This document shows, piece by piece, positions 1 through 11,999 of a DNA stretch of 64,000 bases. The stretch is from NCBI GenBank assembly GCA_040954595.2, contig CM082583.2, positions 3,720,001-3,784,000 of the forward strand, given 5' to 3'. Position 1 is the stretch's first letter, and each line of letters begins with the position of its first letter. Made by a program: the position numbers and the translations under genes. The DNA comes from Balanoglossus misakiensis (taxonomy: Eukaryota; Hemichordata). The notes beneath the pieces are model-generated. The model saw only the letters and a list, made by a program, of their open reading frames with translations, ran no database searches and was not told the DNA's origin.

Positions 1-369
1 GTACAGTTAACTTTGTACTGTTATATTTGCTCAAACACCATTATCACAAACCTCTTTTATCGATACATTTAATTTCCTTCTTTCTCTTAACTTTGTAGAG
101 GAATTGAACCTTACACGATAAAAAAAAGTGACACAAACTTCATTAAAAAAAACAGAATTCAGAAAAATGTGCATTCTAACTATTTAAAAAAATGATTTTC
201 TAATCAAATGCAGTAGAGTTCTAGAGGTCTTGTTGGGGCAAAAGTTTATTGCCTTGAATTTCAAAATACATTTACACCAAACCTTTTCTAATTAAGTTGT
301 GGTAAATGATTGACATTTTTTTGTTCTCCCCCCCCCCCCCCTCCCATATTGTACGCAATGAACATATAG

Positions 370-3300
370 CTTCTTTGCTTGGTGGACAAGATCAGGAATG
401 CCTTTTCAAAGAATTTCACAGCAACGTTTTCTGAAAGTGATGTTGTTCAGCTGACGGGACAGTTACTCAAGAAATTCACGTAAGTTGGTTCTTGACATCA
501 AGTTTCTTTTTCTGAAAGTAATTTAGAAAAATGTAACTCAATTTCTGGTAATTATGTTTATAAGACAATAACAAAATCAGATTTTTTTTTTAAATAGTGG
601 TGGATGACCAAAATTATAATAGAATATACATGATATATTTGTTGCTAGAAAAATGTGTTAATATTAAATTATCATCCGCAACCTTTTTTTCTAAAAGTCG
701 TTGCATTTGCGGAAAGTTTTGTAATGGGGACGTGCCACATCTTCATCAGTCACGACTTGACACAATATGTTTTGTGGTAAATATACTGACCGCAATGCTC
801 AGAATACAATTAACATCTTTATTTTGGGCAATAGTGTCAATTTTCTTATCAGTATGTATCATTAGGGTTTGGACATTGCAGGTCTGATACAAGTGATGTC
901 CACAACATTTTGTGACTACAAAGCATTAACTTACAATGGTGTTGCCACTTTTGTCACTGTGGGTTTTTCTTTACTTGTGTACTTGTGTAGAGTGAGAGAA
1001 ATAACAAGGATACCAGCAGAGGAACGTGAAATTGCATACACCAGCATAGGACAGGAAGAATTACGTGATGTTAGACCCTTAAAAAGGAAGCAGTTAGCAA
1101 GACATATGTTGAGAGATAGGGTAGGCAGTCCAGAGTGGAGTTAATAAGCCCCAAAGATCAGCCACTTTTTGCATTATTTTCATGATTCTACTTTTCTGGA
1201 AATAGTACACTGCAATTGTTATATAGACATCTAACATATTGGTAGTTGTTGTAAATATCAAATTTAAGGAGCTCAAGGATTTCAATTATTGGGCAGTGGT
1301 TGCTAAAGCAAGGTGAGAAATCATTGAATATATAATATGCAAAGAAAGACTAGCATGGATATCGTTATATCATAAAAATGTTTTTTTTTTTTTTAAATGT
1401 CAAATGTCAAAATATTTTGTCAAATAATATATTGTGAATGAAAACATTTTCATGATATTTTAGAAATGCAAGATTATCTGTATTCTGCTATAGAGTGTCC
1501 AGCATTCCCATAGCTGTATCGCTTGGATATTTTTCAGTATTCCCATTCTGTAAAGTAACTATAATTTCTTTCTTAATCAAAAGGCATTTAAACATATCAT
1601 AGAGATTCAAACAAGAAATTGCAGTTGGGGCGATTCAGTACATAACGAATTCAGTTATATCAGCTGAATTTACAGCTGATAGGCCTTTACATGTTTTGAA
1701 TATCGTAAAATATACAGTTCTGAAAGTCTAAAAGAAAAATAGTTTGATTTAACTCAGGCAGCATGCACATGATGAATTAACTGTTTTAAACCAATTTTGA
1801 AGGAGCCAGCTTTATAGGAGCTGGTTTATTAAACACAAACACACTCGTGGAATTATATCTACTGGAACACTTTTTCAGGGTAAGGACTCTACCGGGAGTG
1901 AGGTTGATAGTGAAGATATTGATGTCTTTGGATCTATGATTTGTGATATGGATGCAGAGGTGACAAGTCGCATGTCAAGTGATGCCTTCAACAATGCCAT
2001 ATACAACATGCATGAATGTTGTTTCACAGCCCTTCAAAGAGCTGCAGTCAGATCACGCATTATTGAAGAAAAGGGGTAGGTAGAAACCATTCACAGCCAC
2101 CATGAATAAGACTCAAAACGAGGCTACTAGGGAAATCCCTATAGCTTTGCATTCAGTGTAGATATTTTTCTTGAGTCACCAGTGGGTTTCTTGATTTTGT
2201 GACGGGTCATATGGGCTAATGTACGGATATAAAGTCTTGTCAATTCCCAAATTTCTGCTCAGAATCATGCAAATTTATGCAAAAATTGGGTAAAAATTAT
2301 TTCCGAAGGTCTGTGAAAATGCATGTCACATGAACCTCAAAACTATCGGTGTGCACTGTAAATGAGGGCTTTAGGAAAATGTAGCCTTATTGGGGGTTTG
2401 TTGGGACTGCAATACTTGGGGTTTGTTAGGACAGAAAAAACTACAATTCGTGAAAGTGCCTGTTTTGTATGTCACATTCTTAAAACGTCATGTTCTCATA
2501 TATTCCAGAGCACCAAGCACATGGACTAGCGACCAGCTAACCAGCTTTGGGACACTTATGACAGCCTTTGAAGAAAATGAAATTGAGTCAATTGATAAGG
2601 TCAGTAATTCTTTAACAATTACTAGTTGGTTTACTTATTCACATAACAAGTATGTACCGTACCGGTAATGTTTATGCACATACCAGTATAATAGTGAAAT
2701 AAATTTGGCTAATTAAAACTTATGTAAAAGTGATGATTTAGCGTGGTTTATAAATTGCTTCCAATTCTCTATTAGTGTGAAATGACAATCAAAAATTTCT
2801 GCCATTATTATAGAACACCAACAGATGTTTTCTAAAACTAACTTACATTCATTTGTTATTTCTTTAGGATGAATTTTCTACTGTAGCTGAGGAAATTATG
2901 CATGACTTTGGTGACTTTTTGGAGAATAAAGATGATTGTGCAAGAGATACCAGTCCAGAAAACATAGCTGTAATTGATGAAGGGTTCAAAACGGTTGCTA
3001 TATCGGCTAAAGATGCCCTGGTGGCTGCAGCTGAGAGTTCAAGACGAAAACGAGGTATGCTTGTCTTTAGTACCTGCGGACAAAGATTGTAATCCATGGA
3101 TTGCTATTATAAAATATTATAGACTAGTGGCTTCCAACATAGTCATTTGAAAGGTTTTCACTTGCAAATTGTTAGTGATCTAAATTGGACAAATTTGTTG
3201 AAATTGTGAGGAATTTTGCACTCTCTTTTTACTGCATTGGAAATTTGCCTTTTCAGGTCTTCTGTCAAGTTTGTTTAAGAAAAGCGTACAACTGTAATAC

Positions 3301-6300
3301 TCTGAAGCAGTATACCTTGTTTATAATGCAAAGTATCTCAGCAGAGCTGTATTGGCCACTTAGCCGCTTGTTTGAAATTGCCTTGTCCACAAATTATCAC
3401 AACCCGTTTTGACTTTGATGTTTTTTCATGTCTTACTCCAGCAACATATTCTCCAACCTGTGATGAGATTGAAATATTGGGAGAAGGTAATGTCGCATGG
3501 ACAGTTGAAGAACTAGCAGCCATGGAAACTGTGGAATTTGATGATTGTGTAGAAACTCTTGGACAAATAGAAAGTTTTACTGCAGAACAACTGGATGTGT
3601 TGTTACAGAAAGCAACAGAGGTAACAGTACAATTATATTTTTCTGGGAATCATTTGAAACATGAAATGATGTGTATCAATGCTTTAGTACATTAAATCAG
3701 ATGTAGTAACACTTAAAATATTTAAGATGCGCTGCGAAAATCAAAGCCATATTTTGGTAACTTAGGATTATTTTTTCCTGAAATGAAAGTTTGTGATTAC
3801 AGCAAAATTAACAAGATATTTTTGTGGATATAGACAAAAACACATTCTTGGAAAACAAATCAATTGCTTTGAATTTTGGGTTGCAGGTTTCTGGGGATGT
3901 TCCCCAGATTTATTCACCCATTTTTCAATAACACATAAATATTCTAAGGCACTCTGGTGGATTGGTATAAGACCAAAATATCATTAATGAAATATATGAG
4001 ACATGAATTAAGAAATTCTGATCAAATGGGAGCACAGTGTCTGGACACTAGTTTTACCTTTGCAATATTTGACTTCGTCTTATACAGAACATCTAAGAAA
4101 ATAAAATGTGTGTGACATTTGCAACAATCAAAGTTGAATTATTGCATTATCAAGTACTACTGCTTTCCCAAACAATGTTTTGTTTGCATTAAAGTACATG
4201 AGACTAAATTTCTGGCGTGACAGTAGGTGCCGTGATCTGAAGATTTTGGTGTCAGTGCATAATTAAACTTTACCTGCATCTCATTGCATCTAGACATGGG
4301 GAGAAGCTGATGAGATGAGTCCAACTGAAATACAGCAACTTGGTAGGATTGCCAGCAGATTCAGCATTTCTGATATTGGCAAGTTGAACCTGACAGACAA
4401 TGATGCTGTGTATGCTATAGCTGTTTATGACATCTGGACACCTGAACAGGTTGGTTTATAACAGTTGCCTTTAAACTGTATTTTTGATTTGCTATGAAAT
4501 GCACCTGTATGCACAACAATTAACAGGTCATAATTACTTCATGAAATGAATTAAAATAAAATTAGTGTTCTTGGGTTTAATTTCATTTTAGATGGTGCAA
4601 TGTTTCCCAGAGCATGTTTTTCAAACCAGTATTCCCACACTGTCACAGGAAACAATGTGGAAACCCCAAAAACCAAAACCAGAAAATGATTCTCTCCACG
4701 TAACTGACATGTTATAGTTATAATGATGGTGACCTACTGGGGCATTCTGTAGTTTTTGACCATGTGTATATACCGGCTGGTATTATAGTTAGTTTAGGAT
4801 AAATATAAAAGACATATTTTCATTCCCTTTTTTTGTAGCTTACTGCAGCCTTTGACCGGTACTACACTTTGAATGCCGTTCAATTGTCCACAATGGAAGC
4901 TTCCACCCTGGTAGCATTGGCAAATTTTGTTTGTGGTATGACAGCCTCCCAGATTGATTCTTTGCCATTCAGCAGCTATGGGTAAGCTATATGTGCATCT
5001 ACCTGTACAGTGCTGATGTAATGAAACAATAGTAAAATGCTGAGCATTCTACAGACATGCGTCTTCCTAGTGAGTTCATCACAACTCAAGTTTCAACCCA
5101 AAGGAATTACAAAAATGTTTTTAAAAAAAATCAGACTTAATTATGATGTCAATCATGACGTCGATAATAGATCAGTAAAATTGAATATCTGTCTTCTTAC
5201 ATAATAGAGATGCAGCATCTGTCATAGGTGATTTGGTTAGCTGTGATTCCACCCAGTGGGCTGCTTTCAAGAACCATGCTATTGCAGTGTATGGTGCAAT
5301 CAGCACTTGGGAACCTGATGTATATGCTGAAATCGGCTCAGTTATTGGTAAGATCTCAAATTATTCATTTTGAATGCAAGTTAAACATGCCCATAGCTAC
5401 ATTTGCATATTTTGGTACAAAGGTATCATTTGAGCAAAACCCTTAGGTGGTACAGACCAGGGTATATAATTATACACACCAAATGCAGTTTGGGAGGCAA
5501 ACAGTTTCCATCCACATGCAAACGTAAAAGTAACTCTTTTAGCCAGCAGTACGGTACATATTGCTTGGTAAAATCAATACAAGAAAAGTGGAGTTTGGAA
5601 ATAGAAGACAGTCGATGAACACGGCCCGATGACTTGCTATAATAAAGTGATCCTTAGTACCTTCCATCTGTCTCACTTGAGAGCAGTGAATTTAATCTTT
5701 ACATTTTGTCTACTAAATGCTTGCTTCAATTTACTTTCATTTCAGCTGGTTTCACAGTGGATGATTTAGGCAATATTGACAACAACACCTTAGCTGGTGT
5801 CAGATCTTCTGCAATAACTTTGATTCCAGCTGATACATTTGCTGTGAGTATATCCACATGCAGTCTGGAGGGACTGTGGTATATCCAATACAATGTGACT
5901 TTTTTTATCAGTTCTAATACTAGCTGTAGGCATTGTATATATGAAAAAATCAATGAAATGAGCAAGTATCACATGTTTTAAAGGGGCAGAGTTACTAACA
6001 TTAGATATACCAAGATAATTTTTCAAAAATTTTCGATCACAGGCTAATGATTATCTAATGATATCCAATATGGTGGCCATAACATTGAAATTCTTTTTTG
6101 ACAGGATGGCTTTAGTGCTGCAGTCTTGCAGTCCTTTGATTCAGAGCAAGCTGATGCAGTGAGTGAGCTTCAGAGGGCAGCCTTGTCAAGTGAACAATTA
6201 GCAGCACTTACAAAGTCAGAGTATGGAGAAGAATATATCACAACTGATAGCCCTGTAACGAGTGGAGCAGGTAAAGTATTCATTGCATTTTGTCATTTTA

Positions 6301-6927
6301 CAACTATGATTTCGCATTTCTCTGTCTAAATCTATCGTCCTTTTCATGTTCCGGTACATGTACTACACAATAATTGTCTTCAGCTTGATTTATGTAATAT
6401 GTCAGGCATATCCATTTTTGTTAGCCCCCATGCAAACAAAGGGGAAGGGTTGGGGATTTAAAGGTATACAGTCACCTCCAATTTACATACGCCCATATAT
6501 GGCTCACATAATGGCGTATTTGAGGGTTCTAAAGAACATATGGTGGCGTTCTTTTTTCACGTGTGCCACCCACTGAAAATCCGTGATTGGCTAGATCTCA
6601 AGTTTACCATGGTATTTTTAGCCAAATTTGCATAAGTGACCGTATACATTTAACAGGATTCAAACCCAGATCTAAACAACACCAATTCATATGTCAAGTC
6701 CACACTCAAAACCACACGATTTCTTCAGACTTCAAGTAATTTCTGACAGTAAAATCATCAAGATGAATCTTTGGATTGGTTATACTTTCTGTGTGGGAGT
6801 TAATGTCCTTTTTACGTATTTTTTTTTTTTAACAGTTGAAATAAAATCACCAGGTGACATCAGCTTCCTATTCGTGATCATTCTGACAACGCTGACCATT
6901 TTGAAGAAACATATTGGAATGTTTTAA
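370..6927 (+). CDS. Mesothelin/stereocilin/otoancorin-superfamily protein, 3' part (5' end outside the window)
   Basis: Exons: 370-479, then 1879-2075, 2509-2599, 2868-3054, 3442-3620, 4294-4449, 4839-4981, 5208-5347, 5746-5843, 6105-6270 and 6836-6927 (stop). From 1879 onward every junction is GT-AG and the phases agree, giving 482 residues. The first exon ends in a phase that does not fit 1879, so one exon between them is missing. The protein is helical and repetitive, with recurring units such as WTSDQL, WTVEELAAM, SFTAEQL, LSSEQLAAL and a WTPEQ motif, as in the mesothelin/stereocilin superfamily. A dibasic RRKR at about 3041-3052 resembles a furin site, and mesothelin precursors are cleaved by furin. 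The last exon encodes a short hydrophobic tail (ISFLFVIILTTLTIL) with a few basic residues after it, suggesting a GPI signal or a membrane anchor. So it is probably an extracellular, membrane-attached protein. Family level is fairly secure. Orthology to stereocilin itself is inferred, with support from the nearby CATSPER2. ATTAAA near 7105 could be its poly(A) signal. Confidence 0.72.
869..1144 (+). other. Open frame with one membrane-like segment and a charged tail, status uncertain
   Basis: This 91-codon open frame lies in the gap where an exon of the mesothelin-like gene is missing. It encodes a hydrophobic stretch (ATFVTVGFSLLVYL) followed by a polar, charged tail (RIPAEEREIAY, RPLKRKQLARHM), more protein-like than most chance frames here. 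A possible 3' splice site (ttgcag) lies at about 883, but using it in the phase left by the exon at 370-479 gives a stop quickly. It could be part of another gene or an old mobile element, or chance. I do not recognise it. Confidence 0.15.
6458..6653. mobile_element. MITE family A, copy 1 (TTAA ends)
   Basis: About 196 bp bounded by TTAA. The left end reads TTAAAGGTATACAGTCACC and the right end is its imperfect reverse complement (GTGACCGTATACATTTAA). The core contains GGTTCTAAAGAACAT and CCACCCACTGAAAATC. It lies in the last intron of the mesothelin-like gene. The same core recurs at 62315-62506 and 48350-48504, with older copies at about 7838-7990 and 13676-13800. No coding capacity is visible. 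TTAA targets and ends starting right at TTAA fit a non-autonomous piggyBac-like element; the superfamily call is inference. Confidence 0.75.
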
Positions 6928-7837
6928 AGTGTTACAACTTGACAGATTTCTAAACAGTGTATTTTGATAGCTCACTGAATTTGTTAACTTATAATGTTAT
7001 GTTTTGTTTTTGCATTGTATTTTGATGGTATATATAACTAAATTTTCATCATGAAATGTTACTTTGTCTTTACAGTCTGTGTATTTTAGTGATATTTCAC
7101 TGCATTAAACTGAGGTGTTATATGTTTTGCAAAGGTTGTACCAGTAGTTATGTTTCACTGATTTTGTACCTCATAATGGTTTCTGTGTGTGTGTGGTGTG
7201 TGTGTGTGTCTCCATATGTGTTAACATAATGACTCAGCTGCTGAACGGGTAATGAGAGGTGACTTCCTCTATCGATCCATGGCATCTGCACACGTGTCTG
7301 CAACAGATTTAAGAACGTACCACCGGTGGTAACGCGATCGTGGTATATTTATATCCATAAAACCTACTCTCTATAAATTATTATTTCATGATTACAAACA
7401 GGTACTCCAAATCTCGAATCTTTTGCAAATGAGCCCCCCTCTCCAATGCTAGAAGACATCTCTAAGTTAATTTGGAACGGTTAAATATTATTTCCCCTCA
7501 TTGTATCTGTTAGTTTTCACGCGCAGTGTATGCCAGAATACGGAAGTTAAATTATTTCGACAGCATAATACCATAACCAACATACTTCTCCATGGTCTAT
7601 TGAAGTTTCAACTACCCCGATCCCTGTAAATACGTCAAATGTCATATCGATCGCCATCAGTGTAAATTTCGAATTATGTATTAACAGTATTGTCTCACTT
7701 TGTCCAGACAAACATTTATATGCAAGTTGTGTTCATTGTCGTCAGAACGAGTGAGAAACAGGACGAAATTTGAACTAAACATCTCGGGTGAATGCCCAAT
7801 GTTGACGAATTTCAGCGTTCAAGTATTACAATAACAT

Positions 7838-7990
7838 CATTTACATATGCTCCATATGGTTGATTTTGTGCGTCCGAGTCTCCAACTCAGCATATGGTAT
7901 AACAGGTGTTCTCGCGTGGCCACCCAGTGAAACTCCGTGATTGGCTAATTCACCATGCCTCTATTACAGACTGTGGCTAGATATTCATTT
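7838..7990. mobile_element. MITE family A, degenerate copy
   Basis: The segment starts with ATTTACATATGCTCCATATGG and continues with CGTGGCCACCCAGTGAAACT and CCGTGATTGGCTA. These match, in order, the left-middle and core of the family A elements at 62315-62506 and 6458-6653. The ends are eroded and no clear inverted repeat remains, so this is an old copy. Confidence 0.5.
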
Positions 7991-8178
7991 CCATACGCTA
8001 AGCAGTCGTGGCTAAATAGGAAAGTTGACGAATGAATTTCAACAAGTTACAAACATTATCCAAAAACTGGCAATTGTAAACGTGTTATATTTTTGGTAAC
8101 AAGATTTTGAGACACGTCAGCTGTGTTGCTCGCAGTAATCATACCCATGTTTGCATTTCTTTTCGCCATTGTATATTC

Positions 8179-8440
8179 ATAGGGTGTAAATTGGTTTCTA
8201 TTGTCATTTAATGACATTTAATAGGTGTGTGGTGTTTATAAACCACCCTAATAACATAAGTATTCCTAAAAAACATAATGGGGTTGTAGTTTTATATCAT
8301 AATTATTCAATTCAGGTTTTTGGTTCTCTGATTACCAATACCCACACTTGCTTTTTTTACATTCATAAGGGAGTCTACTTATACCATGCTCTGTGCAGAC
8401 TTGTCTGAACTATTTTACATTCACTTGGCTAATTTAATAA
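8179..8440. repeat. Direct repeat flanking the lectin gene, left copy
   Basis: It begins CATAGGGTGTAAATTGG and ends with ACATTCACTTGGCTAAT. A similarly ordered copy in the same orientation lies at 10614-10901. Both keep GTTTATAAACCA, ACATAAGT, CCATGCTCTGTGCAGAC and TATTTTACATTCACTTGG. The copies differ by many substitutions and small indels, so the duplication is old. No coding potential is convincing, although short frames run through it. Confidence 0.7.
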
Positions 8441-8869
8441 AAGTACCAGGTATGCATAACTTTTTAATGATCCCCGCTGATCAAAGAACTAACTGCAATC
8501 GCAAAATCTTCATATCAAACTGCTCATGCCTTCTTGTCCACTAAGAGATTCGTGTAATAAGCAGACTGTACATAGTTTAGTGTTTCATCTGTGCGCAGAC
8601 TCAAACTTTATTGTAAGTTAACTTATATTTTGCCCAGTCAATGGAATACGAATTTAACTATACCAACACCAGAACCGAATTCTCCTGCTTCCGGTTGAGT
8701 TCTCGGGGAAATAGACACTTCAATTGCAGATAACACCTATAGGTGGAGAGCAGAAGAAGAAAATTAAAAGATCACATACGATTACATTTAAAATTACTCG
8801 GTGTGTACTTTATACAGTGAAATGAATGACGTTCTATCCTCAATATTCTGCTACATAGCATGTAAACGC

Positions 8870-10092
8870 TCATAAGAGCAACACAACACAATATAATGCA
8901 AACAATGATAAATTGTCGGAATTCATGATAAACTCACATTCATAATCGACATCCAGGTATTTGTCGACGTAAGGGCATGGATCTCCGAACGTATTGTCGA
9001 AGTCTTCCACTATACAAGTTACCTGTCCTTCGCACATTTCCCTGACGATTTCAACACTCCTGCTGGCCTTGCAATCACTGACAAAGGTGATTCCACATAC
9101 CGCCCATTCCGTACGACCATAGTTTGCAGACTTGATCCTAATTACACCTTGGTCTGTGCAAACCAACCAAAGTTGCATCCACTTGCAAGCCCGTTCGAAG
9201 CGCTGGGTTACGGATTTGTCTGTGTGGATGAATAGAACGAAGATTTCTTGTATTTAATGACTAAGTCAAGGTTCCTTACACCTAACCCAGGACACTTAAA
9301 CTGATGTCTCTTACTTCACCGTAGTGTAAACTCATTCATATACCTTTTATATGCCTTCAATTATATGAAGTGGCTAAACAATTGCTAATATCCAAACAAA
9401 AACAGTGATAGGCGAATGGATGAATCCATGATTTGTAACTTACGTACATGTAGTTTGATGTGTTGGTTAATATATGTATGTGCAATGTGTGCATACATTT
9501 GGTGGGCCACCTCGCAGGTGGGTCGAAAAGCAACCAGGAAGGGATTATATTCATTTCGATGAAAGAAACTACCCATTATAGCTGTGAAAAACTTGATCTG
9601 GGGATGTACGTGTACTCAAGTAAGTTAACGACCAATTTGCAGCAGAAACATTTAGTCATAACACAAATGAGAGCAAGACAAAATGCAAAATGGAACATAA
9701 CGATAAAGAATTTCATAATTCACCAAGACGCTGTGTCAGGTCAGGTAACAAAGGCGGATCGTTCCGATCCGTATATGATGTAAATAGAATAATAGTAAAT
9801 GTTTACCTCCGTCTTCGCACACCGTTCTTTCTGTAATGCAAAATTGAAGTGTTCATGTAAAACAGTTTCCTTTACCGGATATTATTTCTCAGGACGTGTG
9901 ACACGTACTGATCTTACTGACATGACCTGAAATCTGCCAAGGGGTTTCTAGCCGTTTGTGTCTGCAAATGTCTCAATATGCCCCGCCCCACCCATAAAAT
10001 CATGGTTTGAATGACCACTTACCTAAATTAGAAGACAACGCAAATCCAACGACAACTTGAAGAATGAATAATATTATGATAGTAGTTTTCAT
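8870..10092 (-). CDS. SUEL/rhamnose-binding (Gal_lectin) secreted lectin
   Basis: Exons on the minus strand: 10092-10023, 9830-9807 (only 24 nt) and 9219-8870. Phases agree and give 147 residues. Residues 1-19 or so (MKTTIIILFILQVVVGFAL) are a clear signal peptide. One Gal_lectin domain follows, with the family landmarks ANYGR (about residues 62-66), a spaced set of cysteines, and the C-terminal signature DPC-KYL-V-YEC at about 108-124. That domain binds L-rhamnose or D-galactose in sea-urchin egg lectin and fish egg lectins. It is therefore likely a secreted carbohydrate-binding protein for eggs or innate defence. The frame continues past YEC by about 22 residues to a hydrophobic end (LSLFALYCVVLLL). 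A GTGAGT at this point could instead be a donor to a further exon, so the C-terminus is uncertain. There is one lectin domain, where many relatives have several. Confidence 0.85.
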
Positions 10093-10613
10093 GGCTGCAA
10101 GTGACAAAATGACAATTGTATAAAAAGACCACGATTTGTCTGTTTGTTGTTACGGTAGTTTATCTTGGATGAACTATCAAACATTTTACGCATCTTTATG
10201 ATGGATTTTAAAAAAATACTGTAATTATCGACTTTTCATGCTACACGCAAGGAAAGAGCACCATCCAAAATATCAGAGGTTGTTAAAACATTCATTATAC
10301 CTAGTAACACTTATGGTAATACTATGGTAAAGTAAAGAGGTATGTTTCTCTGAAAAAAAAACTTGCCTGCAGATTGTCCGGATGTGATTTTCAGCACAGT
10401 CACAGCACAGCGTCAGATAAGCTGTGCAGCTGATGGAGATATCTATTTAACGAGTCGGTTTCACAATTGTCGCCCATGCTGACTTTGTTACAACATGAAA
10501 TCTACCCCATCACAATCATCATAATCGTTCTACTACATCATCATCATCGTCATCATCATCCATATATATTTTTTTCGAGGTAATTTCAAGCAACGTGCTG
10601 TGATTGATTACGT

Positions 10614-10901
10614 CATAGGGTGTAAATTGGTTTCTAGTCATTTAACGTCCTTAATGGGAGCGTCGTGTTTATAAACCATCCTAAATAACATAAGTTTACC
10701 TAAAAGGACAAAGCAACTATTGGGGTTTGATATTTTAGGTATACTTAATTCAGGATTATTATTTTCTCTTAATACCCCAATTACCCTCATCCACGCTTGC
10801 GTTATTTCGCATTCATATTTAATGACATTTGGGAGTCTAATTTTACCATGCTCTGTGCAGACATGTCTGAGCTATTTTACATTCACTTGGCTAATGTAAT
10901 C
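10614..10901. repeat. Direct repeat flanking the lectin gene, right copy
   Basis: This is the same-orientation partner of 8179-8440, starting CATAGGGTGTAAATTGG and ending with ACATTCACTTGGCTAAT. It lies upstream of the lectin start codon, so the lectin gene sits between the two copies. It is followed by a G-rich run at about 10910-10922. Confidence 0.7.
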
Positions 10902-11105
10902 ATAAACGGGGGTGGGGGGGGGTCCATCTATTTTATTTATTCAGGTAATTTTAACGTTGTAACGCCAACACTAATATGTTAAACAGAACTCACGGGGACG
11001 CTGACATCATTGCTAATACTATCAGCTCGGGAGCACACAAGTCATATAGATAAAACACTGATTGCAAATATAAAGTAGCAACACCCTGAGTTCCATACAA
11101 ATAGC

Positions 11106-11145
<40 letters not shown>

Positions 11146-11999
11146 CTTACAAAAAGAGATGGAGAGCGTATGTCGGAGCAAACACTCTGAAATCACAATA
11201 ACTCCCTAACGAGTCAGTTTGGCGTGAAAAATATAGTTCACTCTGCTTGGATAAGAGTTTCCGTCTTGTGATCATTCTGAAGAGTATTAAAATCCCTCGC
11301 TATATAGTCTACCCCCCGGTATAGGACGGATGGATGGATCCGTTCACATCAAATACTTTAAAACAGCTGCGCGTAAGATCGTGAAGGGCCTGTCACTTCG
11401 ATATTTGGTGTGGAGATGTAGGATGGTCTGTAGATGGGATTTTGTTGAAACGAAATTGCCACTGCCATACCAAAATATGCAGGTCAGCTGGGAAAATGCG
11501 AAGTTGGTCAAAACTCAGAAACTCAACAACTACTGGGCAAATTGTTTTGAAAATTGTTATAAATGTCGTCCTCGTTCAGCCCAAAGTTCCATTTCTTATG
11601 GAAGATGATGCGCCTCTGTGTTCCATACCCCCTACGAAGAGAAAATCGAGTTTACGCGTCTATGCTATCAGCGCGCGTCCGCGCTGTGCAGGCGCTTGAC
11701 AGTTTGTTTTGAAAGTGTCGATAACCTCACATGATTTTACTTTGTTCATGAAAACTGACCCATTGAGTTAGTGAAGTCTGGAAGGTTGCGAATATTCGGA
11801 TGATATTTTATCACAGGCCGAAGTTGATGAATCCATCCATTTTCATGTTCCCAGTCCTGAATGTGAAGAAACCAATCTACGACATACGCTCAATGTGCGC
11901 GTGCACTCCGTACGATGGAACTCGCATATCTGCATATCAACTGTCCCAGAATGGAAACGATTTACAAGAGTTGAACACGTAAATATTTGTTTGAAAATA
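10902..11999. other. Gap upstream of CATSPER2, with an (AG)n microsatellite
   Basis: No exon is supported. A pure (AG)n tract lies at about 11106-11141. CpG-rich sequence at about 11640-11700 (including GCGCGCGTCCGCGC) may belong to the CATSPER2 promoter or 5' UTR. Several overlapping short frames are present without recognisable content. Confidence 0.5.

Larger units (their letters stand above)
6928..8869. other. Gap between the mesothelin-like gene and the lectin
   Basis: I see no exon here. The first few hundred bases are probably the 3' UTR of the gene to the left. A short (TG)n tract lies at about 7184-7210. A diverged family A MITE lies at 7838-7990 and the left copy of a direct repeat at 8179-8440. 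Open frames here have no recognisable content. Confidence 0.6.

Noticed and set aside
9460-9783. 107-codon plus-strand frame between lectin exons
   Set aside because: It overlaps the lectin intron on the opposite strand and has no recognisable content.
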